Shown here in pieces: positions 6,920 to 16,577 of a stretch of 64,000 nucleotides of DNA. Where the stretch lies: positions 3,906,001 through 3,970,000 of the forward strand of contig NZ_CP083809.1 of the NCBI RefSeq assembly GCF_020149765.1, in the 5' to 3' direction. A model generated the notes under the pieces. That model had not been told where the DNA came from. It was given only the letters and a program-made list of their open reading frames with translations, and did no database searches. Position 1 is the first letter of the stretch, and each line of letters starts with the position of its first letter. The translations under genes were made by a program, and so were the position numbers. Source of the stretch: Pantoea agglomerans. Its GTDB lineage: Bacteria > Pseudomonadota > Gammaproteobacteria > Enterobacterales > Enterobacteriaceae.

Positions 6920-9637
6920 TTATCCTGACTTCTTACCGGATTCGCGCGCGTGGTGCGAAGAGAGTCGACGCCGCGCATGGCGCTGCAGCATGGCGAATAT
7001 CGCCATACCCGCCAGCCCGGCAAGCACCAGCGCCGCCAGCGCCATTAGCACGGAATGCTGATTGGCGTACCAGACCACCATCATGTACCAGGGCATCTCG
7101 CCGCTCGGATACTGCGGGCCAACGCGGAAGCTGCGAATGCCGTTTTCATCGGTAATAATCGCAGTATCGCCGCGGATCGCCGCGTTAATGCGCGCCGAGT
7201 TCAAATCGCCATGCAGCCGCAGCAGCTGTTCATCGCTGGTGGCCACCGTCATTACGACGGTGCGCTCGCGATTCCAGGGCGAGCGATAGCTGATAAAGCC
7301 GCGCCACGCCTCGTTCGAAGAGAAGTAGCGATCGGCGTCCAGCGGCTGGCGATACCAGTCGCCGGTTAGCCAGCTGCGCACGTTATCCAGGGTCGAGGGC
7401 GTTTTTACGCCGAAGGTGGCGCCGCTGGCCTCAAACGGCGAGTGTGCCAGCATCTGCTGATTGAAACGGCTGTCGCCGGTGGTGCTGATCGCCAGCACGT
7501 CGCTTTTCGCCAGCCGCGCCAGATGCGTGCCGCCGCTCGGCAGGCCGAACATCACCTGATTCTGCGTCAGCGCCGCGCCGGTGGCGTTACCCGCACGCGC
7601 CGCCAGATCGAGCAGCGTGGCGATTTCGGCGTTGCTCGGCTTCTCCGGCATCAGCAGCGTGGTCTGGCTGAAGTCCGCCAGCCGCGTAAAGGGAAACGAC
7701 GCGCCGACAAAGTAGGAGAGATTCGGCAGCAGCGTGAAGTGGCGCGTGTGGCTCAGGTCGATCCACGACTCCTCTTCTATACGGCTTTTAATGTTGTTGT
7801 TAAGCAGCACGCCGCATGGGGCGTCCGCTTTTGGCCGGATATTGAAGTAGAGCGATAGCTGGTTGTCGCCGTAAATCAGCCAGGGCTCGAGATGCAGCTG
7901 ATACTCTTCCTGACGGGCGTCGCCGCCCAGACGGTGCCATGCCTGCTCAAGCAAACCCACTTTGTTTACCGTGAGGTTGCGCAGGAAGGTGTCGTTCAGC
8001 ATAACGTTAAGAAACGAGCTGCTCTCGTCGATCCAGCTTTCCGAAGGAAAGCGATAGTTCAGGTTTACCGGCACGGTATCGCCGTCCCACAGAAAGAGGT
8101 CCGGCGCGGCGCGGAAGTTGACGCGCAGCGCATCGTGCCACAGGCCGGTCGACGTCAGGTTCTGGTTCGGGTCCAGCAGTTCGCTCAGGCGCACCGGGCG
8201 GCTGGTGTTGATCCAGCGCGGCGCGTCGTAGAGCTGGCGGCTGACAGGCGGCTGCGGCTGAACGGCGAGGCTGCTGGCGTCGGTGTTCAGCGGCTGCGTG
8301 GTGAGACGCAGCGCCGCCTGACGCAGCTGGTCGTCATCCTCCCCCGTCACCAGCAGCAGTTTGTAGACCGGGTTATTGGGGTTATCTATCAGCGTCAGCT
8401 GCGGGCCGCTCGCCTGCGGCAGGGTCAGCGTGCCGATACGATCCCCCGGATGGCCGAACAGAATGGCGTTCTGCTCTGGCAGCTCGCCGCGCGATACCGG
8501 GAAGCGGATGGTGCGATAGTCGCTCTGAATGCCGAGCCACGACGCCACCAGCGCGGCGGCGGTTATCGTGTCCGGCGTGACGTTGCTGGCGAAGCCCATG
8601 GCGACCGACGCGGGCGTCATGCGCAGCGGATCGATAAACGGACGCGGGAAGTTGCGCAGGCGCGTACCAATATTCAGCTGCTGCCCTTCCAGGCTCAGCG
8701 TGGTTTTCGGCAGGATAGTCACCTGATAGTTCTGCGCGCTCTCTTTCTCACACAGCAGCTTATCCGCATCGTTAATTTTGAAGCTGAGGTTATTGCTGGC
8801 CACCACCATCGCGGCGGGGATCTCCAGCTGATAGTCGCTGACGTCGCTGTCGCTGGCGCCAAGCGGCAGCGTGCCGAGCGGCTGGCCGTTGAGCATCAGC
8901 TGCAGCGAGGTGTTGCGCGCCGCCAGCGCCTGAGAGACACGCAGCGACAGATTGAGGTGTGCGTTGGTGATGACCTCATCGCCCGGCAGGGTAAAAACGA
9001 TGCCGGACTGCAGCTGGCCGCCGCTCAGGATAATGCCCTGCTGCTGGCCCATCTGCGCCACAGAGATGGTGCTGCTGATCGGCTGGTTCAGCGCCACGGG
9101 CGGCGCAGGTGCCACTATCGGCTGGCCCGGCACAAAGGGCACGGCAGAGGCGGCGGACGAGAGCTGCGGATCGGCCTGATCCAGCCCCGACGGCAGCGGC
9201 AGGTCAGACAGCGCGCCCTCCTGCTGGGTTGAGGATGCGGCTGACTCCGGCACGGCGGGCGCAGCCGATTCCGGTGCAGCAGACGTGGCCGATTCAGAGA
9301 TGGCTGGCGCAGCCGATTCCGGCGCAGCGGACGCGGCGCTATTAACCGACGCGGCAGGCACAGACGGCTCCGGCGCAGCAGGCGCGGCGCTATTAACCGG
9401 CGCGGCAGGCGCAACCAACTCTGGCGCAGCGGACGCGGCGCTATTAACCGACGCGGCAGGCACAGCCGACTCCGGCGCAGCAGGCGCGGCGCTATTAACC
9501 GGCGCGGCAGGCACAGCCGATTCCGGCGCAGCAGGCGCGGCGCTATTAACCGGCGCGGCAGAGTTAGCGGGCATCTCCGCCCAGCCGGCGTTCAGCCACA
9601 GCGCCGCCGCCAGCAGAGCGTAATTCTGGATTTTCAT
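6920..9637 (-). CDS. bcsB: BcsB, cyclic-di-GMP-associated cellulose synthase periplasmic subunit
   Basis: 905 residues, about 125 longer than E. coli BcsB (779). BcsB is anchored by a C-terminal transmembrane helix (LMALAALVLAGLAGMAIFAML) next to BcsA and guides the nascent glucan through the periplasm. The N-terminal signal peptide (MKIQNYALLAAALWLNAGWA) is followed by an Ala/Pro/Ser/Val low-complexity region of about 140 residues, made largely of five 17-residue repeats (APVNSAAPAAPES-type), before the conserved part begins near SSTISVAQMGQQQGI. Its ATG overlaps the bcsA stop by 4 bp. The expanded N-terminal linker is the main oddity; the carbohydrate-binding and flavodoxin-like domains look intact. 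Confidence 0.95.
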   Translation of the reverse strand: MKIQNYALLAAALWLNAGWAEMPANSAAPVNSAAPAAPESAVPAAPVNSAAPAAPESAVPAASVNSAASAAPELVAPAAPVNSAAPAAPEPSVPAASVNSAASAAPESAAPAISESATSAAPESAAPAVPESAASSTQQEGALSDLPLPSGLDQADPQLSSAASAVPFVPGQPIVAPAPPVALNQPISSTISVAQMGQQQGIILSGGQLQSGIVFTLPGDEVITNAHLNLSLRVSQALAARNTSLQLMLNGQPLGTLPLGASDSDVSDYQLEIPAAMVVASNNLSFKINDADKLLCEKESAQNYQVTILPKTTLSLEGQQLNIGTRLRNFPRPFIDPLRMTPASVAMGFASNVTPDTITAAALVASWLGIQSDYRTIRFPVSRGELPEQNAILFGHPGDRIGTLTLPQASGPQLTLIDNPNNPVYKLLLVTGEDDDQLRQAALRLTTQPLNTDASSLAVQPQPPVSRQLYDAPRWINTSRPVRLSELLDPNQNLTSTGLWHDALRVNFRAAPDLFLWDGDTVPVNLNYRFPSESWIDESSSFLNVMLNDTFLRNLTVNKVGLLEQAWHRLGGDARQEEYQLHLEPWLIYGDNQLSLYFNIRPKADAPCGVLLNNNIKSRIEEESWIDLSHTRHFTLLPNLSYFVGASFPFTRLADFSQTTLLMPEKPSNAEIATLLDLAARAGNATGAALTQNQVMFGLPSGGTHLARLAKSDVLAISTTGDSRFNQQMLAHSPFEASGATFGVKTPSTLDNVRSWLTGDWYRQPLDADRYFSSNEAWRGFISYRSPWNRERTVVMTVATSDEQLLRLHGDLNSARINAAIRGDTAIITDENGIRSFRVGPQYPSGEMPWYMMVVWYANQHSVLMALAALVLAGLAGMAIFAMLQRHARRRLSSHHARESGKKSG
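9306..9560 (-). repeat. Five 51-bp in-frame tandem repeats inside bcsB
   Basis: The landmark TATTAAC recurs at 9340, 9391, 9442, 9493 and 9544, an exact 51-bp period (17 codons). Translated on the minus strand it gives units of the form A(P/S)VNSAA(P/S)AAPE followed by a variable end. Copies differ at a few positions. A less regular SAAPESAAP tail continues to about 9235. Confidence 0.92.
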
Positions 9638-11733
9638 GCTGCGCTATCCTCTTTTGCCGCGCCATCAGCGCGCCCTTTGCCGCGTCGGTCCTTCCAGGTC
9701 AGCCAGAACAGCTCGAACACGGTGCGAATAATGGTGCCCAGCGACAGCAGCGCATTGTCTTTTTTATACTCCGGCTGAAGCCAGGCGTCGGCACGCGCCA
9801 GCACCACGCGCACCAGCTCGCGCCGACGCGCCAGCGGCATCGCGGCGAAGCGCAGGCGAATCGACTTGTCGTCGCCGGAAATTTTGCTCACCGGAATGGT
9901 GATGGCACCCAACTGCAGCAGCAGATCGATCTCTTCAATCTCATCGCTTTCATGACGGTTATCCGGCGCATCCAGCTGCGCGCCGCCCATCGAGAGATCG
10001 CTGGTGCGGGTGCGCGATGAAATGCCGCTGGCGTAGTGGATAATCGCCGGGATCTCTACTTCGATGCGGATGGTCTTGCGCACCTGCCGCGTCTCGCGCG
10101 CCACCGCAATCGCCGCCATCAGGATAATCAGGCTAAAGAGCGCCCAGCCGACATTCAGGGCAATAACGTAAGGGTCGACGCCAAAGTAGTCGTGCATCAC
10201 CGCGCGCACCACGCCTGCGGCGATGCCGATGGCCAGCAGCGCCGCCACGATGACGTGCGGGCGTACAATATGAAAATCGAAGAAGCCCTGATCGAGCAGG
10301 CCTCCTTTGTCGGTGACGTTAAACTTGCCGTGCCTGGGCGACAGCAGGGTCAGCAGCGTCGGGATCACCAGGTGGAAACACATCACGGTTTCGTAGATTT
10401 CGCCCCAGAAGGTGTAGCGAAAGCGGCCGTTCATGCGCGAATTGACGTAGAGCGACATCACCAGATGCGGCAGCACATAGGCGAAGATCAGCGACGCTGA
10501 CGAGTGGATGATATTGAGATTGAACAACAGATAGGCGAGCGGCGCGGTAAGGAACACCACGCGCGGCAGGCCGAACTGAAAATGCAGCATGGCGTTGAGG
10601 TAGCAGAGGCGCTGCTGCCACTTGAGGCCGCGTCCCAGCAGCGGATTGTCGACGCGGAAAATCTGCGTCATGCCGCGCGCCCAGCGGGTGCGCTGCACCA
10701 CGTGCAGGCCCAGACGCTCGGTAGCAAGACCGGCCGCCAGCGGGATCGCCAGGAACGCCGAGCCCCAGCCGCGACGCTGCATTTTTAACGCGGTATGGGC
10801 ATCTTCCGTCACCGTTTCCACCGCGAAGCCGCCGATCTCCTCCAGCGCCGCGCGACGGATCACCGCGCAGGAGCCGCAGAAAAAGGTCGCGTTCCAGTTG
10901 TCGTTGCCCTGCTGCACCGGGCCGTAAAACAGCGCGCCTTCGTTGGGAATAGTACGCGCCGCGCGCAGGTTGCGCTCAAAGGGATCGGGCGAGTAGAAGT
11001 AGTGCGGCGTCTGCAGCAGCGCCAGCTTAGGATCGGTCAGAAAAGGGCCGACGGTGGCCTGCAGGAAAGTGCGCGTAGCGACGTGGTCGCAGTCAAACAC
11101 GCAGATCAGCTCGCCTTTGGTGATTTTCATTGCGTGGTTCAGGTTGCCGGCTTTGGCGTGGCTGTTGTCGTCGCGCGTAATGTAGCCGACGCCGACGTCG
11201 GCGGCGAAAACCGCAAACTCCGGCCGCTTGCCGTCATCCAGCAGGTAGACCTTCAGCTTGTCGCGCGGATAGTCGATGCACTGCGCCGCCAGTACCGTAT
11301 CGCGCACCACGTCGAGGCTTTCGTTATAGGTCGGCACGTAGACGTCGACGGTCGGCCACAGGCTGACATCATCCGGCAGCGGTTCAATGGTGCGCTTCAG
11401 CGGCCAGGTGGTTTGCAGAAAGCCAAGAATTAAAATAAGCCAGACATAAAGCTCGGCAAGATATAAGCCGATGCCGAGAATCGCCTCTGTTTCGGAATTA
11501 AAATGGAGCGTCTCCGTGGTGCGCCACCAGATATATCGGGTGGACATCAGCGCGGAGAGAATAACCATCACTACCGTTATTTTACGGCTCTTGATAATCC
11601 CCAGTAAAAACATCATTAAAATACTGATTAAGCCAAATATATATTGTTTCTGGCTGTCCATCGGCGTAATGACGATTACCGCTGCCACTGGTGCAAGCAC
11701 CAGCAGCAACAGGTAAAACCCGATTTTATTCAT
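9634..11733 (-). CDS. bcsA: BcsA, cellulose synthase catalytic subunit (GT2 with PilZ domain)
   Basis: 699 residues. BcsA polymerises UDP-glucose into cellulose and threads the chain through its own membrane channel, activated by c-di-GMP. Motifs in order: N-terminal membrane helices (about 5-110), DD at 166-167 (YLLDDGKRPEF), DCD at 214-216 (VFDCDH), TED at 309-311 and QRTRW at 347-351, all of the processive GT2 signature. More membrane helices follow, then a C-terminal PilZ domain with RKTIR (RxxxR) and DLSMGG (DxSxxG) for c-di-GMP binding. It lacks the ~150-residue N-terminal extension of E. coli BcsA (872 aa). It lies 51 bp after bcsQ. Confidence 0.97.
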   Translation of the reverse strand: MNKIGFYLLLLVLAPVAAVIVITPMDSQKQYIFGLISILMMFLLGIIKSRKITVVMVILSALMSTRYIWWRTTETLHFNSETEAILGIGLYLAELYVWLILILGFLQTTWPLKRTIEPLPDDVSLWPTVDVYVPTYNESLDVVRDTVLAAQCIDYPRDKLKVYLLDDGKRPEFAVFAADVGVGYITRDDNSHAKAGNLNHAMKITKGELICVFDCDHVATRTFLQATVGPFLTDPKLALLQTPHYFYSPDPFERNLRAARTIPNEGALFYGPVQQGNDNWNATFFCGSCAVIRRAALEEIGGFAVETVTEDAHTALKMQRRGWGSAFLAIPLAAGLATERLGLHVVQRTRWARGMTQIFRVDNPLLGRGLKWQQRLCYLNAMLHFQFGLPRVVFLTAPLAYLLFNLNIIHSSASLIFAYVLPHLVMSLYVNSRMNGRFRYTFWGEIYETVMCFHLVIPTLLTLLSPRHGKFNVTDKGGLLDQGFFDFHIVRPHVIVAALLAIGIAAGVVRAVMHDYFGVDPYVIALNVGWALFSLIILMAAIAVARETRQVRKTIRIEVEIPAIIHYASGISSRTRTSDLSMGGAQLDAPDNRHESDEIEEIDLLLQLGAITIPVSKISGDDKSIRLRFAAMPLARRRELVRVVLARADAWLQPEYKKDNALLSLGTIIRTVFELFWLTWKDRRGKGRADGAAKEDSAA

Positions 11734-11784
11734 GATTCACCCTGGGAAAAGCGCTGTTTTTTATAGCCTGGCAACGCCAGGGAA

Positions 11785-12588
11785 TTAATAGTGGCTGCTG
11801 CGGATTGGTGCCTGAACTTCACCGTTGCCGACGGAAATATTAAGGATATTCGCCACGCGTTTTCCGATCAGTTCAATATCGAACGCGGCGGCGGACGCGG
11901 GGCTGAAATCGTAGACCGACTGCTGTGAGGCGTTGGCTTCCGCCACGCTCTCATCGCGGTGCACCACGCCCAGTAAATTATCGCCCAGCCGCTGCTGCAT
12001 AAAGGCGGTGACGTCGCGGCTGATATTGCGGCGGTTGTCGCTCTGGTTCAGCACGAAGAAGTGCCCCAGCTGATTATTCAGCGGCTGGCCAATCATGCGG
12101 TTATTTTCAATTTGCGGTAGCAGCGAAACCGAGGCGGTATCGGCCAGCATAACCACCAGATGCATTTCCGCCAGCGCGCTCATCGCTTTTAGCGCCGGGC
12201 CGGGGCCGGGCGGAAAGTCGGCGACGATCACCAGGCCGGGATAGTTCAGCACCGTATCCAGCCCGCGCCGCAGGAAATGGGGATCTTTCGCCAGGTTCTC
12301 TTCAAAGCGTTCACGCTGCGGCTCGGTCACTTCGCCGTAGGGCAGAACGAAAATATTGCCGCCGGTGGTGAGGATCGACTGGCTCCAGTCCGCCTGCTCT
12401 TCCGAGCGCGCGACAAAGCCGCGGCCATCGTTAAGGGGCACGCCGAAGTGCAGACGCAGGGCGTTCTGCACGTCAAAATCGATCGCTAATACCTTGCTGC
12501 CCGACCGCGCTAATCCCCAGGCCAGATTGGCCGCCAGCGTGGTTTTTCCGACTCCCCCTTTCGGCGAGCACACACAAACTAACGGCAT
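11785..12588 (-). CDS. bcsQ: BcsQ, MinD/ParA-like ATPase of cellulose synthesis
   Basis: 267 residues. The deviant Walker A is SPKGGVGKTT at residues 8-17, with the signature lysine just before GG, and switch residues lie in IDFDVQNALRLHFG. It is a cytoplasmic ATPase of the SIMIBI class; in E. coli BcsQ with BcsR belongs to the cytosolic part of the Bcs complex and is needed for polar cellulose production. Its start overlaps the end of bcsO by 10 bp. The length and motifs are intact, so this is not the nonfunctional allele seen in K-12. Confidence 0.94.
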   Translation of the reverse strand: MPLVCVCSPKGGVGKTTLAANLAWGLARSGSKVLAIDFDVQNALRLHFGVPLNDGRGFVARSEEQADWSQSILTTGGNIFVLPYGEVTEPQRERFEENLAKDPHFLRRGLDTVLNYPGLVIVADFPPGPGPALKAMSALAEMHLVVMLADTASVSLLPQIENNRMIGQPLNNQLGHFFVLNQSDNRRNISRDVTAFMQQRLGDNLLGVVHRDESVAEANASQQSVYDFSPASAAAFDIELIGKRVANILNISVGNGEVQAPIRSSHY

Positions 12589-13205
12589 AGCGCAATCTTC
12601 TCCAGTAACGGTTTGAGCAGGGTCTCTTTCGGCAGGCTGGCCGGCTCGCTGTGGCGCGCGCGGAACAGGCCGCCAAAGCGCGGCGCAGGCGCGGCTAACG
12701 GCGGGCGAAGCGCCTGAACGGGCGCAATGGAAACCGGCGCAGCGGACAGGCCAGGCGCCTGAGCGGGCGCAATGGAAACCGGCGCGGCGGACAGGCCAGG
12801 CGCCTGAACGGGCGCAATAGAAACCGGCGCGGCGGCGGGCCGCGGCGCGGCTTCAGGGGGTGCCGGAAAGAGCGAAGAACGGCGCGCCGCAGCGGCAGGC
12901 GCGCGGTCCGTCAGGCTGTCGAGAATGCTGCCGCGCGCGGCGGGCAGCGCAGCCGCCGGCTGGCGCATCAGCGGCGAGGTCGCCGGCGCGTGAAACTCAT
13001 CGCCGCGCAGCGGCCGCGGCTGCGGCAGATCGATACGCTGGCTGCCGCTGAACGGCGTAGAGGCGTCTTCATTCGCCAGCTGACGAATAAGCGCCCACTG
13101 GCTATTTTCGGCGGGTTGCTGCAGCTGGCCTGACATATCTTTAAAGGCGATATCGAGCGTTTGCGTTTTTTCCTTGAAACGCTGCAAATCGTCATAGTTT
13201 TTCAT
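12579..13205 (-). CDS. bcsO: BcsO, proline-rich cellulose biosynthesis protein
   Basis: 208 residues and first gene of the operon. The N-terminus (MKNYDDLQRFKEKTQTLDIAF...) matches what I recall of BcsO from Dickeya/Enterobacter-type loci and replaces BcsR. From about residue 65 the protein is Pro/Ala-rich and includes three 15-residue repeats (APVSIAPVQAPGLSA type). A basic C-terminal end (FGGLFRARH...LLEKIALCR) follows. It has no signal peptide or membrane helix, so it is probably cytoplasmic. Its molecular function is unknown to me. Identification rests on the N-terminus, composition and its place directly before bcsQ. Confidence 0.8.
   Translation of the reverse strand: MKNYDDLQRFKEKTQTLDIAFKDMSGQLQQPAENSQWALIRQLANEDASTPFSGSQRIDLPQPRPLRGDEFHAPATSPLMRQPAAALPAARGSILDSLTDRAPAAAARRSSLFPAPPEAAPRPAAAPVSIAPVQAPGLSAAPVSIAPAQAPGLSAAPVSIAPVQALRPPLAAPAPRFGGLFRARHSEPASLPKETLLKPLLEKIALCR
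12716..12850 (-). repeat. Three 45-bp in-frame tandem repeats inside bcsO
   Basis: The landmark GAAACCGGCGC recurs at 12730, 12775 and 12820, an exact 45-bp period encoding 15-residue APVSIAP(V/A)QAPGLSA units. The last unit diverges into ALRPPLAAP. This is the third minisatellite-like array associated with the bcs locus. Confidence 0.9.
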
Positions 13206-13626
13206 CGGGCCGTGGCCTGCATTCAGGGAAAATTTTGCCAGGAATATATCACATTCATTTAGGCTCAGTGAGAAAAATCTGATTATAAAAAGCGCACATT
13301 CAACAAAAGAGTTTTATCTTTATGATTAATTGAAAAGCCGCCAGCGCTTTTTTTATCAGCTTTACCAATAAATTAATAAATTGACCTTAACTAAAACAGA
13401 TAAGCGGCCATGTGAGGTTCAATAATAAAATTTACCCTTTAACCTGTTATATCGCAGCCAGTTGCCTGTTGAGGCTTTATTGCGTTTTTTATTAATGCAG
13501 AGCTAACGGCACATTGGCGCTTCAGGGAAAGCGTCGCTACGGCCGCTCACGTCAGCGGCGATAATCTTTTACGGCGGGCAGGGTTGTGGCGGCTGGGGAT
13601 CTATCAGGCAGGGTGAAGAGTGGCCA
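13206..13626 (-). promoter_or_regulatory. bcs operon upstream region, no gene
   Basis: About 420 bp without a supported gene. The part nearest bcsO (13206-13500) is AT-rich with long A/T runs unlike the GC-rich genes, consistent with the bcs promoter and its regulator sites. I cannot assign a specific -10/-35 or regulator box. The part nearest dppF (13510-13620) is GC-rich and featureless to me. Confidence 0.5.
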
Positions 13627-13650
13627 GTAAAAAGGCTCCTTACGGAGCCT
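13627..13650 (-). terminator. Rho-independent terminator of the dpp operon
   Basis: Minus-strand stem AGGCTCC (13650-13644) and GGAGCCT (13639-13633) with a four-base loop, followed by a TTTTAC run. It sits 6 bp past the dppF stop. Confidence 0.92.
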
Positions 13651-13655
13651 CTGTT

Positions 13656-14678
13656 TTATACGATGCCTTCCGCCGCGCCGACCGGCTGGTTCTCATCCTG
13701 GTCGACGGCGAAGCAGGCGATCTGCTGCTCGCCGTAGCGCTTCAGCTTCGGCTGTAGCTGCACGCAGGTGCCGAAGCGGCGACGGCAGCGCGCGTTAAAG
13801 GCGCAGCCCGGCGGCGGATTAAGCGGGCTGGGCAGCTCGCCGTTCAGCTTGATGCGCTCGCGTCGGTCGTCTGGATTGAGGCGCGGCGTGGCTGACAGCA
13901 GCGCCTGAGTGTAAGGATGGCGCGGATTGCTAAAGATCGCCTCTTTGCTGCCCTTCTCTACGCAGCGGCCGAGGTACATCACCATAACCTCATCCGCAAT
14001 ATGCTCTACCACTGAGAGATCGTGCGAGATAAAGACGTAAGAGAGCCCCATCTCCTGCTGTAAATCCATCATCAGGTTAAGCACCTGCGCGCGTACGGAA
14101 ACGTCGAGCGCTGAGACCGGTTCGTCGGCGATCAGCACATCGGGCTCCAGCATCAGCCCGCGCGCGATGGCGATACGCTGACGCTGGCCGCCGGAGAACA
14201 TATGCGGATAGCGGTCGTAATGCTCGGTTTTCAGGCCGACTTTCGCCATCATCTCCAGCGTCTTCTCTCTCCGCTCCGCCTTGCTCAGCGCGGTATTGAT
14301 CAGCAGCGGCTCCTCAAGGATCTGGCTGACTTTCTTGCGCGGATTAAGTGAACCGTAGGGGTTCTGGAACACGATCTGGATTTTCTGACGGCGCAGCTTC
14401 TGCGCCTGCGGGTCGTGCTTCAGCAGATCCTGACCGTGCCAGTAGAGCTGGCCTTCGGTTGGCGTTTCAATCATGGTCAGCAGGCGGCCGAGCGTCGATT
14501 TACCGCAGCCGGACTCGCCGACCACCGCCAGCGTTTTACCACGCTCCAGATTAAAGGAGACGCCGTCCAGCGCTTTTACCAGGCGCTCCTGGCCAAACAG
14601 GCCTTTCTTCACCGGATAGTGTTTTTTCAGGTCAATCGCCTGCAGCAGGTAATCCTGCCTGGTATTCTCAAGACTCAT
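13656..14678 (-). CDS. dppF: DppF, dipeptide ABC transporter ATPase
   Basis: 340 residues from the chosen ATG ([12 protein letters not shown]), aligning with the E. coli start; an in-frame ATG seven codons upstream is less likely. The protein is cytoplasmic and energises uptake of dipeptides (and heme in E. coli) through DppBC. Visible: Walker [11 protein letters not shown]-loop [13 protein letters not shown] signature [13 protein letters not shown], Walker [13 protein letters not shown]-loop SHDLSV, and the oligopeptide-transporter C-terminal cysteine cluster ([14 protein letters not shown]). It overlaps the end of dppD by 11 bp. Confidence 0.96.
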   Translation of the reverse strand: MSLENTRQDYLLQAIDLKKHYPVKKGLFGQERLVKALDGVSFNLERGKTLAVVGESGCGKSTLGRLLTMIETPTEGQLYWHGQDLLKHDPQAQKLRRQKIQIVFQNPYGSLNPRKKVSQILEEPLLINTALSKAERREKTLEMMAKVGLKTEHYDRYPHMFSGGQRQRIAIARGLMLEPDVLIADEPVSALDVSVRAQVLNLMMDLQQEMGLSYVFISHDLSVVEHIADEVMVMYLGRCVEKGSKEAIFSNPRHPYTQALLSATPRLNPDDRRERIKLNGELPSPLNPPPGCAFNARCRRRFGTCVQLQPKLKRYGEQQIACFAVDQDENQPVGAAEGIV

Positions 14679-15654
14679 AGGTCGGTCTCCCGGCATCATC
14701 CAGCGGATAGTGACATTTGGACTGACGCCCCGGAATGTCGCGTAAGGCAGGTTCTTCTTTACGGCAGCGATCGGTGGCGTAGGGGCAGCGCGGATTCAGC
14801 AGACAGCCGAGCGGCCGGTCATATTTGCCCGGCACCACGCCCGGCAGCGACGCCAGCCGTGCCTTATCGGCGGCGAACTCTGGCAGCGCGCGCAGCAGCG
14901 CCTGCGTATAGGGATGACGCGGCGCCTTGAAAATATCGCCTGCCCTGCCGCTCTCTACTACCTGACCCGCATACATCACGATGATGTGGTGCGCGGCTTC
15001 CGCCACCAGCGCCAGATCGTGCGTAATCAGGATCAGCGCCATGTTCTCCTGCTGCTGCAGCTCAAGCAGCAGCTCGATAATCTGCGCCTGAATGGTCACG
15101 TCCAGCGCCGTGGTCGGCTCGTCGGCAATCAGCAGCTTAGGCCGACAGGCGATCGCCATGGCGATCATCACGCGCTGGCTCATACCGCCCGAAAGCTGGT
15201 GCGGATAGACATCCAGTCGCGATGCCGGATCGGGAATGCCGACCTGCGTCAGCAGATCGATAGCGCGCTGGCGACGGGTGCGGCGGTTGCCGCCCTGATG
15301 CACCTTAATCGCCTCCATGATCTGGTAGCCGACGGTGTAGCAGGGGTTCAGGCTGGTCATCGGATCCTGAAAAATCATCGCCACTTCCGCGCCCACCAGC
15401 TGGCGGCGCTCTTTCTCGGAGATGCGTTTCAGGTCGCGCTGGTTGAACTCCAGCTTTTCCGCCATCACTTTGCCGGGAAAGTCGATCAGGCCCATGATTG
15501 CCAGCGAACTGACCGATTTGCCCGAGCCGGACTCGCCGACGATGCCCACGACCTGACCCTGCTCAACCTGGTAGCTGATGCGGTCAACCGCGCGGAACGG
15601 TGTCTTATCGTCGCCGAAATGCACCGATAATTTATCTACATTTAATAACGCCAT
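14668..15654 (-). CDS. dppD: DppD, dipeptide ABC transporter ATPase
   Basis: 328 residues. It is the partner ATPase of DppF. Walker [10 protein letters not shown] (about 40-48), Q-loop QDPMTSLNP, signature [14 protein letters not shown], Walker [14 protein letters not shown]-loop THDLALV. The C-terminal cysteine cluster ([14 protein letters not shown]) is typical of oligopeptide importer ATPases and can bind an iron-sulfur cluster in some homologues. It lies 11 bp after dppC. Confidence 0.96.
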   Translation of the reverse strand: MALLNVDKLSVHFGDDKTPFRAVDRISYQVEQGQVVGIVGESGSGKSVSSLAIMGLIDFPGKVMAEKLEFNQRDLKRISEKERRQLVGAEVAMIFQDPMTSLNPCYTVGYQIMEAIKVHQGGNRRTRRQRAIDLLTQVGIPDPASRLDVYPHQLSGGMSQRVMIAMAIACRPKLLIADEPTTALDVTIQAQIIELLLELQQQENMALILITHDLALVAEAAHHIIVMYAGQVVESGRAGDIFKAPRHPYTQALLRALPEFAADKARLASLPGVVPGKYDRPLGCLLNPRCPYATDRCRKEEPALRDIPGRQSKCHYPLDDAGRPTYES

Positions 15655-15665
15655 CTCGGTGCCTC

Positions 15666-16568
15666 TTACTGCTTGAGTTTCGGGTCGAGGGCGTCGCGTA
15701 AGCCATCGCCCATCAGGTTAAAGGCCAGAACGGTGAGCAGAATGGTCAGACCAGGAAAGGTCACCACCCACCAGGCGCTTTGCGCATACTGCAGTACGTC
15801 GGAGAGCATGGTGCCCCACTCCGGCGTCGGCGGCTGCGCACCCATACCGAGAAAGCCCAACGCCGCCATATCGAGAATGGCGTTGGAGAAGCCCAGCGAC
15901 GCCTGCACGATCAGCGGCGCCAGACAGTTAGGCAGAATATTGACGAACATCTGACGCAGCATGCCCGCGCCCGCCACGCTGGAGGCGGTGACGTAGTCGC
16001 GGTTCACCTCGACCAGCACCGCGGCGCGGGTAAGACGAATATAGTGCGGCAGGGCGACAAAGGTCAGCGCGACAGAGGCGTTAACGATCGACGGACCGAA
16101 GATTGCTACCAGCACCAGCGCCAGCAGCAGGCTGGGCAGCGCCAGCATAATATCCACGACGCGCATGATAATGGCGTCTACCACGCCGCCGAGGTAGCCC
16201 GCCAGCAGGCCGAACACAACGCCAAGGATCAGCGACAGCACTACCACCATGCAGCCCACCAGCAGCGACAGGCGCGCGCCGTACATCAGACGCGACAGCA
16301 CGTCGCGGCCCACGTCGTCGGTACCGAGGATATAGCTCCAGCTGCCGCCTTCCTGCCAGACCGGCGGATGCAGCAGCGCATCGCGGAACTGCTCTGCGGG
16401 CGCGTGCGGCGCCAGCGCGCCGGCGAAAATGGCGACCAGCAGCATCAGCACCACATAGACCAGGCCAATGACCGCGCCTTTATTGCGTTTAAAATAGTGC
16501 CAGAACTCCTGGATGGGGGTCATCGGCTTAGGTGCAGCGGGTACGCTTGCGGGATCAACAACAGACAT
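15666..16568 (-). CDS. dppC: DppC, dipeptide ABC transporter permease
   Basis: 300 residues, as in E. coli. An inner-membrane permease with an N-terminal helix ([20 protein letters not shown]), a periplasmic loop with [13 protein letters not shown] (family signature), then a five-helix MetI-like core with the EAA coupling loop ([23 protein letters not shown]). It pairs with DppB to form the channel. It starts 9 bp after the dppB stop. Confidence 0.96.
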   Translation of the reverse strand: MSVVDPASVPAAPKPMTPIQEFWHYFKRNKGAVIGLVYVVLMLLVAIFAGALAPHAPAEQFRDALLHPPVWQEGGSWSYILGTDDVGRDVLSRLMYGARLSLLVGCMVVVLSLILGVVFGLLAGYLGGVVDAIIMRVVDIMLALPSLLLALVLVAIFGPSIVNASVALTFVALPHYIRLTRAAVLVEVNRDYVTASSVAGAGMLRQMFVNILPNCLAPLIVQASLGFSNAILDMAALGFLGMGAQPPTPEWGTMLSDVLQYAQSAWWVVTFPGLTILLTVLAFNLMGDGLRDALDPKLKQ

Positions 16569-16577
16569 GACGTCCCC

